Assembly: GCF_004000845.1 (NCBI RefSeq)
Contig: NZ_BIMA01000039.1
Span: 1-58,376 of the forward strand
DNA: 58,376 bases
From: Paenibacillus koleovorans NBRC 103111
GTDB taxonomy: Bacteria > Bacillota > Bacilli > Paenibacillales > NBRC-103111
Direction: 5' to 3'
The notes beneath the pieces were generated by a model that did not search any database, was not told where the DNA came from, and worked only from the letters and a program-made list of their open reading frames with translations. A program made the position numbers and the translations under genes. Numbering within the stretch: the first letter of the stretch is position 1; every line of letters begins with the position of its first letter. This document shows positions 33,905 to 42,548 of the stretch, one piece after another.

Positions 33905-34706
33905 CGCTAAATCGCAGGGTGCCTCCACCTCTGCATCTGCCTCCACCTCCACATACGAAACCGCGCAGGTGTGTCTGCTGGCCGGCAAAATCATACTGGA
34001 AAACGGCGGAGAAACGCACCGGGTCGAAGATACGATGACGCGAGTCGCAACGGCTTTCGGCCTGCCGAACTCGCATAGCTATGTGACGCCGACGGTAATC
34101 ATATTCTCGATCGACGGTCCGGAGCAAATCACCCGGCTGATCCGCATCTCCGACCGCTCCACGAACCTGATGCGCGTCTCGGAGGTAAACGCCGTGTCCC
34201 GACGCATCAGCCAAGGCGAGCTGACCGTCGCCGAAGCGTATGCGCTGCTCGAGCAGATCGAACGGACGGACAGCGGCTACGCCAAGCGGGTGCGGATCCT
34301 GACGGCGGCTCTTCTCAGCGCCTGCTTCTTAATCATGTTCGGCGGAGTGTGGGCGGACTTCATCCCTGCGCTGGCGGCCGGTGGTGCGGGCTACGCCTGC
34401 TCGATTTACTTGCATCGCGTCGTGCCGATCAAATTTTTCGCCGAGTTTCTATCCGCTCTCGTGATCGGGGCGATCGCCATTTTGGCTATCAAGCTGGGCT
34501 TGGGCCAGGACCTCGATACGATTATCGTCGGCTCCGTCATGCCGCTCGTACCGGGGCTGCTCATTACGAACGCGGTGCGGGACCTGATGGCGGGGCATTT
34601 CGTCTCTGGCTTGTCCAAAGGGGCGGAAGCGCTGCTCACGGCATTCGCGATTGGGGCCGGCGTCGCCTTCGTGCTGTCGTTCTATGAAGGGAGCGCGCTG
34701 CTATGA
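33879..34706 (+). CDS. threonine/serine exporter, N-terminal (ThrE/DUF1212) component
   Basis: 275 residues. A hydrophilic region (about 25-135) with CLLAGKIILENGGETHRVEDTM is typical of the ThrE N-terminal domain; about five hydrophobic helices follow. In Corynebacterium ThrE is one fused protein; here the C-terminal half is a separate gene downstream, overlapping by ATGA. RBS GGAAGGAGA before ATG 33879. The first ~25 residues are Ala/Ser/Thr-rich. Confidence 0.88.
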   Translation: MERVYDTADAKSQGASTSASASTSTYETAQVCLLAGKIILENGGETHRVEDTMTRVATAFGLPNSHSYVTPTVIIFSIDGPEQITRLIRISDRSTNLMRVSEVNAVSRRISQGELTVAEAYALLEQIERTDSGYAKRVRILTAALLSACFLIMFGGVWADFIPALAAGGAGYACSIYLHRVVPIKFFAEFLSALVIGAIAILAIKLGLGQDLDTIIVGSVMPLVPGLLITNAVRDLMAGHFVSGLSKGAEALLTAFAIGAGVAFVLSFYEGSALL

Positions 34707-35137
34707 TCGATATCGCGGAACAGCTGCTCGTCAGCTTTGCAGCATCGGCTGCATTCGCTGTTTTGTTCCATGCGCCTCGAGCGAGCTTGCTTCATTGCGG
34801 CTTCGTCGGTGCGCTGGGGTGGGTGCTTTATGTGCTGCTGCTGCGCGTGCCGGCGGATCCGGTGCTGGCGGCGCTGCTTGCTTCCTTCTTCGTCGCGGTG
34901 CTCAGCCAGCTGTTCGCGCGGACGTACAAAGCGCCGGTCATCATTTTCATAGTAGCCGGAATTATTCCGCTTGTGCCAGGCGGGATGGCGTATGACGCGA
35001 TGCGCAATATCGTGGAGAATCAGTATGATCAAGCGGTGCAGCTGGGGGCCAAAGCGTTCATGCTGTCCGGCGCGATCGCGATCGGCATCGTGTTCTCGGA
35101 AGTGTTGACGTATTTGTCGCGGCGGCCGAAGGGGTAG
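34703..35137 (+). CDS. threonine/serine exporter, C-terminal (ThrE/DUF3815) component
   Basis: 144 residues, four to five hydrophobic helices with the family block FIVAGIIPLVPGGMAYDAM. It works with the preceding DUF1212-type protein as a two-gene exporter (compare YjjP/YjjB). The start ATG overlaps the previous stop. Confidence 0.88.
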   Translation: MIDIAEQLLVSFAASAAFAVLFHAPRASLLHCGFVGALGWVLYVLLLRVPADPVLAALLASFFVAVLSQLFARTYKAPVIIFIVAGIIPLVPGGMAYDAMRNIVENQYDQAVQLGAKAFMLSGAIAIGIVFSEVLTYLSRRPKG

Positions 35138-35261
35138 CAGTCTGGGAAACTTTTTACCGTCGGCCAGAGCGGTCAGGAGCGGGTTTGCAGTCTTGTTTTT
35201 TGCGTAGCGGTGGGCTATTCTTGAGGTTGACACTCTATCGAACGGAGGGAGATTCGCGAAC

Positions 35262-35636
35262 ATGGCGGTTACGTTATACGGGTATGCCAAGTGCAGTACA
35301 TGCCGGGATGCTATGAAATCTTTGCAGCGCAAAGGCGTGGAAGCGAAATTATTTGATATGTTTGAGACGGCGCCTCCGCAGGAACGTATTAGAGAGTGGA
35401 TGGCGGCGAGCGGGCTCCCGCTGAAGAAGCTTTTCAACACCTCGGGTGAAGTGTACAAGGAAATGAATCTGAAGGACAAACTCGGCGACATGTCTGAGGA
35501 TGAGCAGATTGCGCTGCTGGCTTCGAACGGCCGCTTGGTCAAACGTCCGATCGTAGTCGATAGTAGAAGAAAAAAGAAGATTACGGTTGGTTTTAAAGAA
35601 GAAGAGTATGAGCGTGTTTGGGGACCGAATACATAA
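35262..35636 (+). CDS. ArsC/Spx-like thioredoxin-fold protein (YusI type)
   Basis: 124 residues. It starts VTLYGYAKCSTCRDAMKSL, with the CxxC redox pair in the ArsC/Spx position; RPIVVD near the end is also family-typical. Spx-type regulators bind the RNA polymerase alpha subunit, while ArsC-type relatives are reductases. The CSTC pair, the LKKLFNTSGEVYK block and the length favour the YusI-like branch, of unknown role. RBS CGGAGGGAG upstream. Confidence 0.85.
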   Translation: MAVTLYGYAKCSTCRDAMKSLQRKGVEAKLFDMFETAPPQERIREWMAASGLPLKKLFNTSGEVYKEMNLKDKLGDMSEDEQIALLASNGRLVKRPIVVDSRRKKKITVGFKEEEYERVWGPNT

Positions 35637-35671
35637 AGACGGTGCGGTAGCGGCTGGGAACAGCTAGTGGA

Positions 35672-36823
35672 ATGATTCGTTTCGGCGAGACGAATACAGG
35701 TCCGGTGCCTGTCTGTTGTGGGGAATGGGGGGTGCAGGTCTTGGCGGGGCAAGAAAATCCGAATAAATCCAGGTGGTGGGGAATCGGGGCGATCGGTACT
35801 TTCCTGCTTGGTCACGTGAAGACGCTGTTGTCTCTTTTCTCCATGGGCAAAACCGGAGGGGCGGTGCTAAGCGCCGGAGTTGCGATTGTGTTCTACGCTT
35901 GGCTGTACCAGTGGGAGTTTGCCGTCGGCGTTGTGGTGATGGTGTTGATGCATGAGCTCGGTCATGTTATGGCTGCCAGGCAAAAGGGATTGCCGGTAAC
36001 GGCGCCTTTTTTCATCCCCTTCCTGGGAGCGCTCATTATGCTGAAGCGCAATCCGCGCGATGCAGTGACGGAAGCATATATCGCCATGGGCGGACCGGTT
36101 GTCGGGACGGCGGCGGCTTTGCTTTGTTTTCTGCTGGCTTGGGTCCTGGGGCATCCGCTGTTCTACGTTATTGCCTACATCGGGTTCGTGTTGAACCTGA
36201 TCAATTTGCTGCCGATTCACCCGCTCGACGGAGGACGGATCGCGGTGACGGTAACCCGCTGGATGTGGGTGGCCGGCTTGTTGTCGGGAATCGTGATCGT
36301 CATTTATATCAAATCGATTCTGCTGTTCATCGTATGGGCGCTGTTCTCGATCGACCTGTTCCTGCGGTTCGTCTGGCGGGGGCCGAATCAAGGTCGCAGC
36401 TATACTTTGTACGGCCGGATCGATCGGAAAATCGATGAGATTGCTTACGCGAACTGGCTCATCTCGGGGTATCAGTACACAGGCGATCTGGAATTTACTA
36501 CATACAGCGATTTGGAAGGCCGCCAGTGGGTGGAAGTGTACTGGGATTTGACCGGGGCTACTCAAAAGTTCGAGATGCAGGAGCAAGGGATCGTCAAGCG
36601 GGTCCACAGCACAAGCGTCGAGTACAAGTGGAATCAGGCGCCTAAGCGGCTTGTTATGAAAGTGGAAATCGACTACATTCCGCACGAAAACGATCAATAT
36701 TATGTGGTGTCTCGTAAGGTGCGGTGGAGATACGGGCTGGCGTACGGCGGGTTAGCTTTGTTCTTGATGTTGATGATGTGGGCGGTGCATATGAAAATTC
36801 CTCCTTTTGTTGGGTTTATGTAG
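35672..36823 (+). CDS. site-2-protease-like (M50 family) membrane metallopeptidase
   Basis: 383 residues in the longest form. Zinc-binding HELGH at 94-98, the third ligand motif NLLPIHPLDGGRI, and about six hydrophobic helices, then a soluble C-terminal region (about 235-355) and a last helix. The first ~24 residues are not hydrophobic; a TTG at 35741 (behind GGGGGGTG) is a good alternative start and removes them. M50 enzymes cut transmembrane segments of anti-sigma or signal-peptide substrates; its own substrate is unknown. Confidence 0.88.
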   Translation: MIRFGETNTGPVPVCCGEWGVQVLAGQENPNKSRWWGIGAIGTFLLGHVKTLLSLFSMGKTGGAVLSAGVAIVFYAWLYQWEFAVGVVVMVLMHELGHVMAARQKGLPVTAPFFIPFLGALIMLKRNPRDAVTEAYIAMGGPVVGTAAALLCFLLAWVLGHPLFYVIAYIGFVLNLINLLPIHPLDGGRIAVTVTRWMWVAGLLSGIVIVIYIKSILLFIVWALFSIDLFLRFVWRGPNQGRSYTLYGRIDRKIDEIAYANWLISGYQYTGDLEFTTYSDLEGRQWVEVYWDLTGATQKFEMQEQGIVKRVHSTSVEYKWNQAPKRLVMKVEIDYIPHENDQYYVVSRKVRWRYGLAYGGLALFLMLMMWAVHMKIPPFVGFM

Positions 36824-36936
36824 GGTGGTTGGCAGACCGGTCCGCAGTCAGGCAAGCTGTCCTCTGGTCTGTCGGTCGTTCAAGTCGACAAATTTCCCGG
36901 GCAATAGTTTGGAAAAATGGTGAGGAGTGAGGAGCG

Positions 36937-37809
36937 ATGTCGGAAAAACAATCTTCCGTTATGCTGGTCGATGGGATGGCGCTGCTGTTTCGGGCGTATT
37001 TCGCCAGTGCGTACAGCGGATACATCAAGCGCACGAGCACCGGGTTGCCGACGAATGCGGTGTACGGGTTCGTCAGGTATATGCTCGAAGCCGTCGAGCA
37101 GTTCGGGCCATCGCATGTGGTATGCTGTTGGGACATGGGAAGCCGCACATTCCGCACCGAGCAATATGCGGATTACAAGGGCAACCGGCCGGAGGCGCCG
37201 GAAGACCTGGTGCCGCAGTTCGACCTTGTGAAGGAGGTCGTGGCCAGCTTTGGCATCCCGAACGTCGGCATTCCCGGCTTCGAGGCGGACGACTGCATCG
37301 GCACATTATCGTTGGCATTTAGCGCCGAGGCTGACGTGATGATCCTGACGGGCGACCACGACATGCTGCAGCTGGTGTCGGAGCGGACGAAGGTGATCAT
37401 CATGAAGAAAGGCCCAGGCAACTATATGGTGTACGACCCGCAGACGCTGCTCGAGGACAAGCAACTGACGGCGGCGCAAATCATTGACCTCAAAGGGCTG
37501 ATCGGCGACACGAGCGACAACTACCCGGGCGTGAAGGGCATCGGGGAGAAGACGGCGCTCAAGCTGCTGCAGGAGCACGGCTCGATCGAAGGGATTCTGG
37601 ACAACCTGGCGGCGCTGCCAAAGGGCGTCAAGGCCAAGCTCGAAGCCGGGTTGGACATGCTGCATCTGTGCCGCGAGCTGGCCACGATCCGGCGCGATGT
37701 GCCGGTTGCCTGCACGCTGGAGACTTGCTGCTGGGCGTTCGACCGGCATCAGGTAATCGCCAAGTTTGAGGAACTCGAATTTAAGGGACTTATGAAATTA
37801 ATTGGTTGA
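36937..37809 (+). CDS. 5'-3' exonuclease (YpcP-type, FEN-like)
   Basis: 290 residues, equivalent to the N-terminal nuclease domain of DNA polymerase I as a free protein. Acidic metal ligands are in LVDGMALLFRAY, FEADDCIG, LTGDHDMLQLV and GDTSDNYPGVKGIGEKTALKLL (helix-hairpin-helix). In B. subtilis the homologue YpcP overlaps with Pol I in primer removal. RBS AGGAGTGAGGAG before ATG 36937. Confidence 0.93.
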   Translation: MSEKQSSVMLVDGMALLFRAYFASAYSGYIKRTSTGLPTNAVYGFVRYMLEAVEQFGPSHVVCCWDMGSRTFRTEQYADYKGNRPEAPEDLVPQFDLVKEVVASFGIPNVGIPGFEADDCIGTLSLAFSAEADVMILTGDHDMLQLVSERTKVIIMKKGPGNYMVYDPQTLLEDKQLTAAQIIDLKGLIGDTSDNYPGVKGIGEKTALKLLQEHGSIEGILDNLAALPKGVKAKLEAGLDMLHLCRELATIRRDVPVACTLETCCWAFDRHQVIAKFEELEFKGLMKLIG

Positions 37810-37816
37810 ATGGGGG

Positions 37817-37850
37817 ACTCCCTGGCGGTTTGTGCGCTTGGGAGTTTTTT
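37817..37850 (+). terminator. intrinsic terminator of the exonuclease gene
   Basis: ACTCCC (37817-37822) pairs with GGGAGT (37840-37845), with inner GCG/CGC, followed by T residues. Confidence 0.85.
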
Positions 37851-37924
37851 GTTTTGTGTGGGGCGTGCTGGGAGTGGGGCTATTTAGCAGTATGTGATGG
37901 GAAATCTCCAGGTAACATTGCGTT

Positions 37925-38320
37925 GCAGTAGTCCGGGGAGTCGGACTATAGGGCCAATCGGACTACAGTGGAACGCTGCGAGCTAGAGGTGCGAGAGCAG
38001 CCCAACGAAAGTACTAGTTACCCGGAGCTGAGCGGAAGGGATAGTGCAGAAAACGTAGGTGGACGGGAGGGCGTGAGGGTAGAATGGCTAAAGTGTGGCG
38101 GACCACCAGGTAACCATAGTAGGTCGCGTAGTCCGAAAAAGTCGGACTACGGAGTGGCTACGGGCTCCAAACACTCACGCAGTCCGAATATGCCCAATTG
38201 GAGTGGGGGTTTCCGACGAGCATTCATGATAACGGCCCTGCAAGTGGGCGAAGTCGGACTACAGAGTCAATCGCTCTACGAAGCTGCTCCGTAGTCCGAT
38301 TTTTTCGAACTGCAGCGGCA
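37925..38320. repeat. palindromic GTCGGACT-family repeats
   Basis: TAGTCC/GGACTA at 37929-37948; a 10-bp-stem palindrome CGTAGTCCGA-AAAAG-TCGGACTACG at 38127-38151; GTCGGACTACAGAG at about 38250-38263; and a degenerate copy at about 38291-38316. Same family as at 14.7 kb and at the right end of the window. Confidence 0.75.
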
Positions 38321-38605
38321 CATGGCAGGTTATAGATGCGAGAGCGGCTCAGCGAAGTACTAGTTACCCGGAGCTGAGCGGAAGGGATAGTGCAGAAAAC
38401 GCAGGTGGAAGGCGGAAGTGAGGTTAGGTAGGCTTGGTCGCTCAAGGAGGAGACTGGGTACCTGGAGCTGAGCGGAAGGGATAGTGCAGAAATCGCAGGT
38501 GGACGAGTGGGAGCAAGTCCAGAAGGCTTTTGGTAGTCCAACGAGGCACTGGCTTCTCACGTCTGAGCCAATGGGATAGTGCCAAAAACGCAGGTGGACG
38601 AGAAG
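38013..38605 (+). repeat. four-copy intergenic direct repeat
   Basis: A unit of roughly 45-60 bases, core GAGCTGAGCGGAAGGGATAG followed by TGCAGAAAACGCAGGTGGACG, occurs at about 38013-38076, 38358-38410, 38457-38506 and, more diverged, 38561-38602. Spacing is irregular. The 1-kb gap 37851-38820 contains no credible gene; the long minus-strand frame here is produced by the repeats. Confidence 0.8.
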
Positions 38606-38716
38606 GAGTTTAGCCCGTCCCACTTGCTCATTTTCCACCGCTTGCGCAAATTCCACATCCGCGGGGCCTTGTGTGGCAAGAGATTCGCGCTTTTTCCACC
38701 GTCCGCCGCACGGAAA

Positions 38717-38752
38717 TGAAAACGCTTTATTGTCATCGCGAAAGCGCTCTCT
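38717..38752 (+). promoter_or_regulatory. two cre-like sites before the sugar ABC operon
   Basis: TGAAAACGCTTTAT (38717-38730) and CGAAAGCGCTCTCT (38739-38752) each match 12 of 14 positions of the CcpA consensus TGWNANCGNTNNCA. Their centres are 22 bases apart, on one face of the helix, about 80 bases before the binding-protein gene. Catabolite control is a reasonable inference for a sugar importer. Confidence 0.4.
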
Positions 38753-38820
38753 AATAATAAAAAGTGTGGAAAGGCGAACACCGCCGCCATAAAGGGCCAA
38801 AATAAAAAGGAGGCAACAAA

Positions 38821-40443
38821 ATGGTTCGGAAGCCAGGAAGGGTCAGCTTTACTCTCGCCCTTGCGGTCGCCTTGCTTGTCGGCTGCAGCAGCAGCGGCGG
38901 CAAGGGATCGGAAGGAACCAAATCATCGCCGCAGGCGTCCACGGCGCCGTCGGCCTCGGCGAACGCTCAAGCGGGCGGCGATGTCGGAGGCCTCAAGCTG
39001 CCGATCGTAGACAAACCTACGACGCTGACATGGATGGTCTCGATCGACAGACCGCCGGAAAACTTGGCGAGCTCGCTCTTCGTCAAGGAGATCGAGAAGC
39101 GCACAGGCATTACGCTCGACATCCAGGTGCATTCCGCGCAAGTGTACAAAGACAAATTGAAAATCGTCCTGGCGTCGGGCAAGCTGCCGGATATTTTCAG
39201 CGGACTTACCTTGGCTGAAGCGAACAAAATGGGCGGGCAAGGCGCGCTTGCACCGATCAATCCTTACATCAAAGACCTTCCGAATTTCAAAAAGCTGTAC
39301 GTCGACAACGCGGACAACAACTGGATCATGAAGTCCTGGACCGACGACAAGAACAATCTATACACATGGCCGTCGTACGGCTTGCAGTGGGACGTGAACC
39401 ACGGCTTCCTGTACCGCAAGGACGTGTTCGACAAGCTCGGCATCAAGGAATGGACCAATACCGACGAGTTCTACCAAGCGCTCAAAAAACTAAAAGAAGC
39501 GTATCCGAACTCCTACCCGTACGCGAGCAAAACGAAGGAAAACATTTTCCGCGACTGGGCATTCGGATGGGGGATCGGCGGGTCGAGCTTCCCGGCCTAT
39601 TATGATGAGAAATCGAAAGACTGGAAGTTCGTTTACACGTCGTCGGAATTCAAGGCCGAGCTGGACTTCTTGAAGAAGCTCTACAGCGAAGGGCTGATCG
39701 ATCCGGAGTTCATCACCGACACGGAAGCGTCCTGGACGGCGAAAATGACGACGAACAACAATTCCTTCGTCACCTTTGACTGGATTGGCCGTCTCGACCT
39801 GTTCGCCAACCAAGTGAAAGCGACCAACCCGAACTACAACCTGCGGTACGGCAACCCGGTCGGACCGACCGGCAACATCCGCTCGCTGCCGCGGATCGAC
39901 AACTTCGGCCTCGTCGTAGCCGAAGGCAAGAACAAGGAAATCGCGCTCAAGCTGCTCGACTACCTAAGCAGCCCGGCCGGCGGCTCCTTCCTGACGATGG
40001 GTATTGAAGGCGAGACGTTCAAGATGGAGAACGGCAAGCCGGTGTATCCGGAGCTGAAGGACTTGCCGAACGTCGACATCTACGCGCTGGAGAGCAAATA
40101 CGGCCTGTGGATCGAGTCGATGGTGCTCCGTCCGGACAAACGCAACGTGTATTTCAACTACACGGAGAAGGAACAGGAAGCGCAAGACAAGATCAACAAA
40201 GCGAAAAAATTCGAGCCGCTCGATCCGGTATTGAAGTTCACGGACGACGAGACGAAGGTCATCGCCGAATACCGTGTTGCACTGGACAAAGCGGCCAACG
40301 AGTTTGCCACGAAGTATGTGATGAAAAAGGAAGTTGGCGAAGCCGATTGGAAAGAATTCCAGACGAGCATCGAGAAGCTCGGATCGGCGAAGTTCATCGA
40401 GGCGTATGCCGCGGCGCAGAAACGCTACAACGACGGCAAATAA
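38821..40443 (+). CDS. ABC transporter extracellular solute-binding lipoprotein (LplA-like)
   Basis: 540 residues. Lipoprotein signal (ALLVGC, Cys22), Ser/Ala/Gly linker to about 55, then a two-domain binding protein of the LplA/YtcQ type, the large class that serves oligosaccharides in Paenibacillaceae. Blocks such as TGITLDIQ, ASGKLPDIFSG and YTWPSYGLQWDVNHGFLYRKDVFDKLG are typical. RBS AAAAAGGAGG before ATG 38821. It is followed by its two permeases. The sugar cannot be named because no glycosidase is linked. Confidence 0.93.
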   Translation: MVRKPGRVSFTLALAVALLVGCSSSGGKGSEGTKSSPQASTAPSASANAQAGGDVGGLKLPIVDKPTTLTWMVSIDRPPENLASSLFVKEIEKRTGITLDIQVHSAQVYKDKLKIVLASGKLPDIFSGLTLAEANKMGGQGALAPINPYIKDLPNFKKLYVDNADNNWIMKSWTDDKNNLYTWPSYGLQWDVNHGFLYRKDVFDKLGIKEWTNTDEFYQALKKLKEAYPNSYPYASKTKENIFRDWAFGWGIGGSSFPAYYDEKSKDWKFVYTSSEFKAELDFLKKLYSEGLIDPEFITDTEASWTAKMTTNNNSFVTFDWIGRLDLFANQVKATNPNYNLRYGNPVGPTGNIRSLPRIDNFGLVVAEGKNKEIALKLLDYLSSPAGGSFLTMGIEGETFKMENGKPVYPELKDLPNVDIYALESKYGLWIESMVLRPDKRNVYFNYTEKEQEAQDKINKAKKFEPLDPVLKFTDDETKVIAEYRVALDKAANEFATKYVMKKEVGEADWKEFQTSIEKLGSAKFIEAYAAAQKRYNDGK

Positions 40444-40459
40444 GCAACTGATGGTCAGG

Positions 40460-40490
40460 CGCCCGGATCCGGAGAAATGGAGTCCGGGCG
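40460..40490 (+). promoter_or_regulatory. intra-operon stem-loop after the binding-protein gene
   Basis: CGCCCGGA pairs with TCCGGGCG around a short loop and no T-run follows. It probably protects the 3' end of the abundant binding-protein mRNA and lowers permease expression rather than ending transcription. Confidence 0.65.
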
Positions 40491-40542
40491 TCCCTGCCCT
40501 CGCTCGATCATTACTACCAGAGAGATAAAGGAGGGAGTCCAG

Positions 40543-41505
40543 ATGCTGCAATCCAAGCAACAAGTCGCCAAGCCTCCAGCCGGACGTTTGCCTTCGAAAC
40601 CCGTTGCGGTCTGGCGCCACATCAAGCGAGATCGGCAGCTGCTTCTCTTGTTTCTGCCTTGCATCGTGTTCTACATCCTGTTCCGGTACGGCCCGCTGTA
40701 CGGCATCATCATCGCCTTTAAGGACTACAACGTCTACCAAGGCATCTGGGGCAGCGAATGGGTCGGCCTGGAGCATTTCCGCAAGTTTCTCGACAGCCCG
40801 GATTTCTGGAAGCTGTTCAAGAACACGCTGCTGCTCGGCTTTTTTACCCTGATCTGGGCGTTCCCATTCCCGATTGTGTTCGCGGTGCTGCTAAACGAAG
40901 TGCGGATGGTCCGGTTCAAAAAGTTCGTCCAAACGTCCAGCTACTTGCCGGCATTCCTATCGGTCGTTGTGGTCAGCAGCATGGTCATCGACTTCCTCTC
41001 GCCGACACACGGACTGGTCAACCAGGCGCTGAAGGCGCTCGGGCTCGACAGCATTTATTTCCTGGCCGCACCGGAGTGGTTCCGCACGATATACGTGTCC
41101 TCGGAAATTTGGCAGCATATGGGTTATGAAGCGATCATCTATTTGGCCGCGATCGCGAGCATCGACCCGACCTTATACGAAGCCGCGAGAGTGGATGGCG
41201 CGAAACGGTTCCAGATGATGCGCTATATCACCGTGCCGAGCATTCTGCCGACGATTCTGATTCTGTTCGTGATCAAGGCAGGCGCCATGTTCCGGATCGG
41301 CTACGAGAAGGTGCTGCTGCTCTACAGTCCGATGACCTACGAGGTTGCCGATGTGTTCTCCACGTTCGTTTATCGCAAAGGGCTGCTCGACACGAACTAC
41401 AGCTATGCGGCGGCGGTGGGCGTGTTCGAATCGCTGATCGCGCTGATCATGCTGCTTATGACGAACATGCTGACCTCGAAGGTGGGGGGGAGGGGACTGT
41501 GGTGA
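40543..41505 (+). CDS. ABC transporter permease (LplB-like)
   Basis: 320 residues from ATG 40543, seven bases after AAGGAGGGAG. About six transmembrane helices; the EAA loop is YEAARVDGAKRFQMMRYITVPSILPT. It starts with the LplB-type block LLLLFLPCIVFYILFRYGPLYGIIIAFKDYN. The end overlaps the second permease. Confidence 0.93.
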   Translation: MLQSKQQVAKPPAGRLPSKPVAVWRHIKRDRQLLLLFLPCIVFYILFRYGPLYGIIIAFKDYNVYQGIWGSEWVGLEHFRKFLDSPDFWKLFKNTLLLGFFTLIWAFPFPIVFAVLLNEVRMVRFKKFVQTSSYLPAFLSVVVVSSMVIDFLSPTHGLVNQALKALGLDSIYFLAAPEWFRTIYVSSEIWQHMGYEAIIYLAAIASIDPTLYEAARVDGAKRFQMMRYITVPSILPTILILFVIKAGAMFRIGYEKVLLLYSPMTYEVADVFSTFVYRKGLLDTNYSYAAAVGVFESLIALIMLLMTNMLTSKVGGRGLW

Positions 41506-42476
41506 CGACGAATACGGCCAGTACGGCAAACTCATCAAATCCTGCAAACTCATCAAATCCAGCAAACGCATCAAGCCCAGATCACCCGACAAATTCACCC
41601 AGACCGGTCAACCGCAACCCATACAACCGCATCACGCTGTTCGACTGGTTTCTCGTTCTGCTGCTCAGCTTGGTAGCAATCTCGACGCTGTACCCCGTCC
41701 TCTACATCGTGGCGATCTCGTTCAGCGATACGGCCAGCATCGTGCAGAACCGGGTGTTCCTCTGGCCCAAAGGGTTCAACCTGCAAGCGTATCAAGAAAT
41801 TCTCGCCACACCGCGCATCCCGCGCGCTTACTGGAATACGATTGTTTATACAAGTGTAGGCACATTTATCAACCTGCTGATGACGGCGGTGGCTGCGTAT
41901 CCTTTGTCGAGACCAGGCTTTTTCGGACGTAGAACGTTTACCATAGCGATCGTGTTGACCATGTTCCTTTCCGGCGGCATCATCCCTTCCTATCTGATCG
42001 TGCAAAAGCTTCATCTGATCGATACGATGTGGGCGCTCGTGCTGCCGAATGCGATTTGGACGATGGAGCTGCTGATCTTAAAAAGCTTTTACGAGTCCAT
42101 GTCGAGCTCCCTGCGTGAATCGGCGATTGTGGACGGGGCGTCCGAGTTCCGGGTTTTATTCCAAATCACGATCCCGCTGGCCAAACCGGCGCTTGCCTCC
42201 ATCGGCTTGTTTTATTTCATGGGGCACTGGAACAGTTTTTTCATCCCGATGATTTATTTGAACGATTCCGATTTGTACCCGCTTCAGGTGGTGCTGAGAG
42301 ATATGCTGTTCAGCGCTACGGTCAAGGATTCGACGCTGGTGGATAAGGCGACGCTTACCCCGCAGGCTTTGAAAAACGCAACGATTTTCATCTCGATGAT
42401 TCCCGTGCTGATGGTGTACCCGTTTGCACAAAAATATTTTGCGAAAGGGATCATGCTGGGTTCGGAAAAAGGATAA
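41499..42476 (+). CDS. ABC transporter permease (LplC-like)
   Basis: 325 residues. GTG start at 41499 or 41502, overlapping the previous stop, behind GGGGGGAGGGG. Six transmembrane helices with the EAA loop ESAIVDGASEFRVLFQITIPLAKPA and the C-terminal KYFAKGIMLGSEKG typical of YtcP/LplC. The N-terminal ~40 residues (NSSNPANSSNPANASSP) are a low-complexity extension encoded by an 18-bp triplicated repeat. No ATPase gene is linked, as is usual for this class, which shares MsmX. Confidence 0.93.
   Translation: MVTTNTASTANSSNPANSSNPANASSPDHPTNSPRPVNRNPYNRITLFDWFLVLLLSLVAISTLYPVLYIVAISFSDTASIVQNRVFLWPKGFNLQAYQEILATPRIPRAYWNTIVYTSVGTFINLLMTAVAAYPLSRPGFFGRRTFTIAIVLTMFLSGGIIPSYLIVQKLHLIDTMWALVLPNAIWTMELLILKSFYESMSSSLRESAIVDGASEFRVLFQITIPLAKPALASIGLFYFMGHWNSFFIPMIYLNDSDLYPLQVVLRDMLFSATVKDSTLVDKATLTPQALKNATIFISMIPVLMVYPFAQKYFAKGIMLGSEKG
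41529..41582 (+). repeat. 18-bp triplicate repeat in the lplC-like gene
   Basis: Three units of AACTCATCAAATCCTGCA or close variants begin at 41529, 41547 and 41565. They encode the Asn/Ser/Pro/Ala extension of the permease and keep its reading frame. Confidence 0.85.
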
Positions 42477-42548
42477 GCACGACGATGCAGCGAATATAGA
42501 AGCATCCTGTTTAATACCTGTATCCTAATTTGGAAAAGGGGGGCGGTA

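Noticed and set aside
38360-38800. 146-codon minus-strand frame with a repeated CTIPSAQL-like peptide
   Set aside because: The peptide repetition simply reflects the intergenic DNA repeats; no ribosome site.
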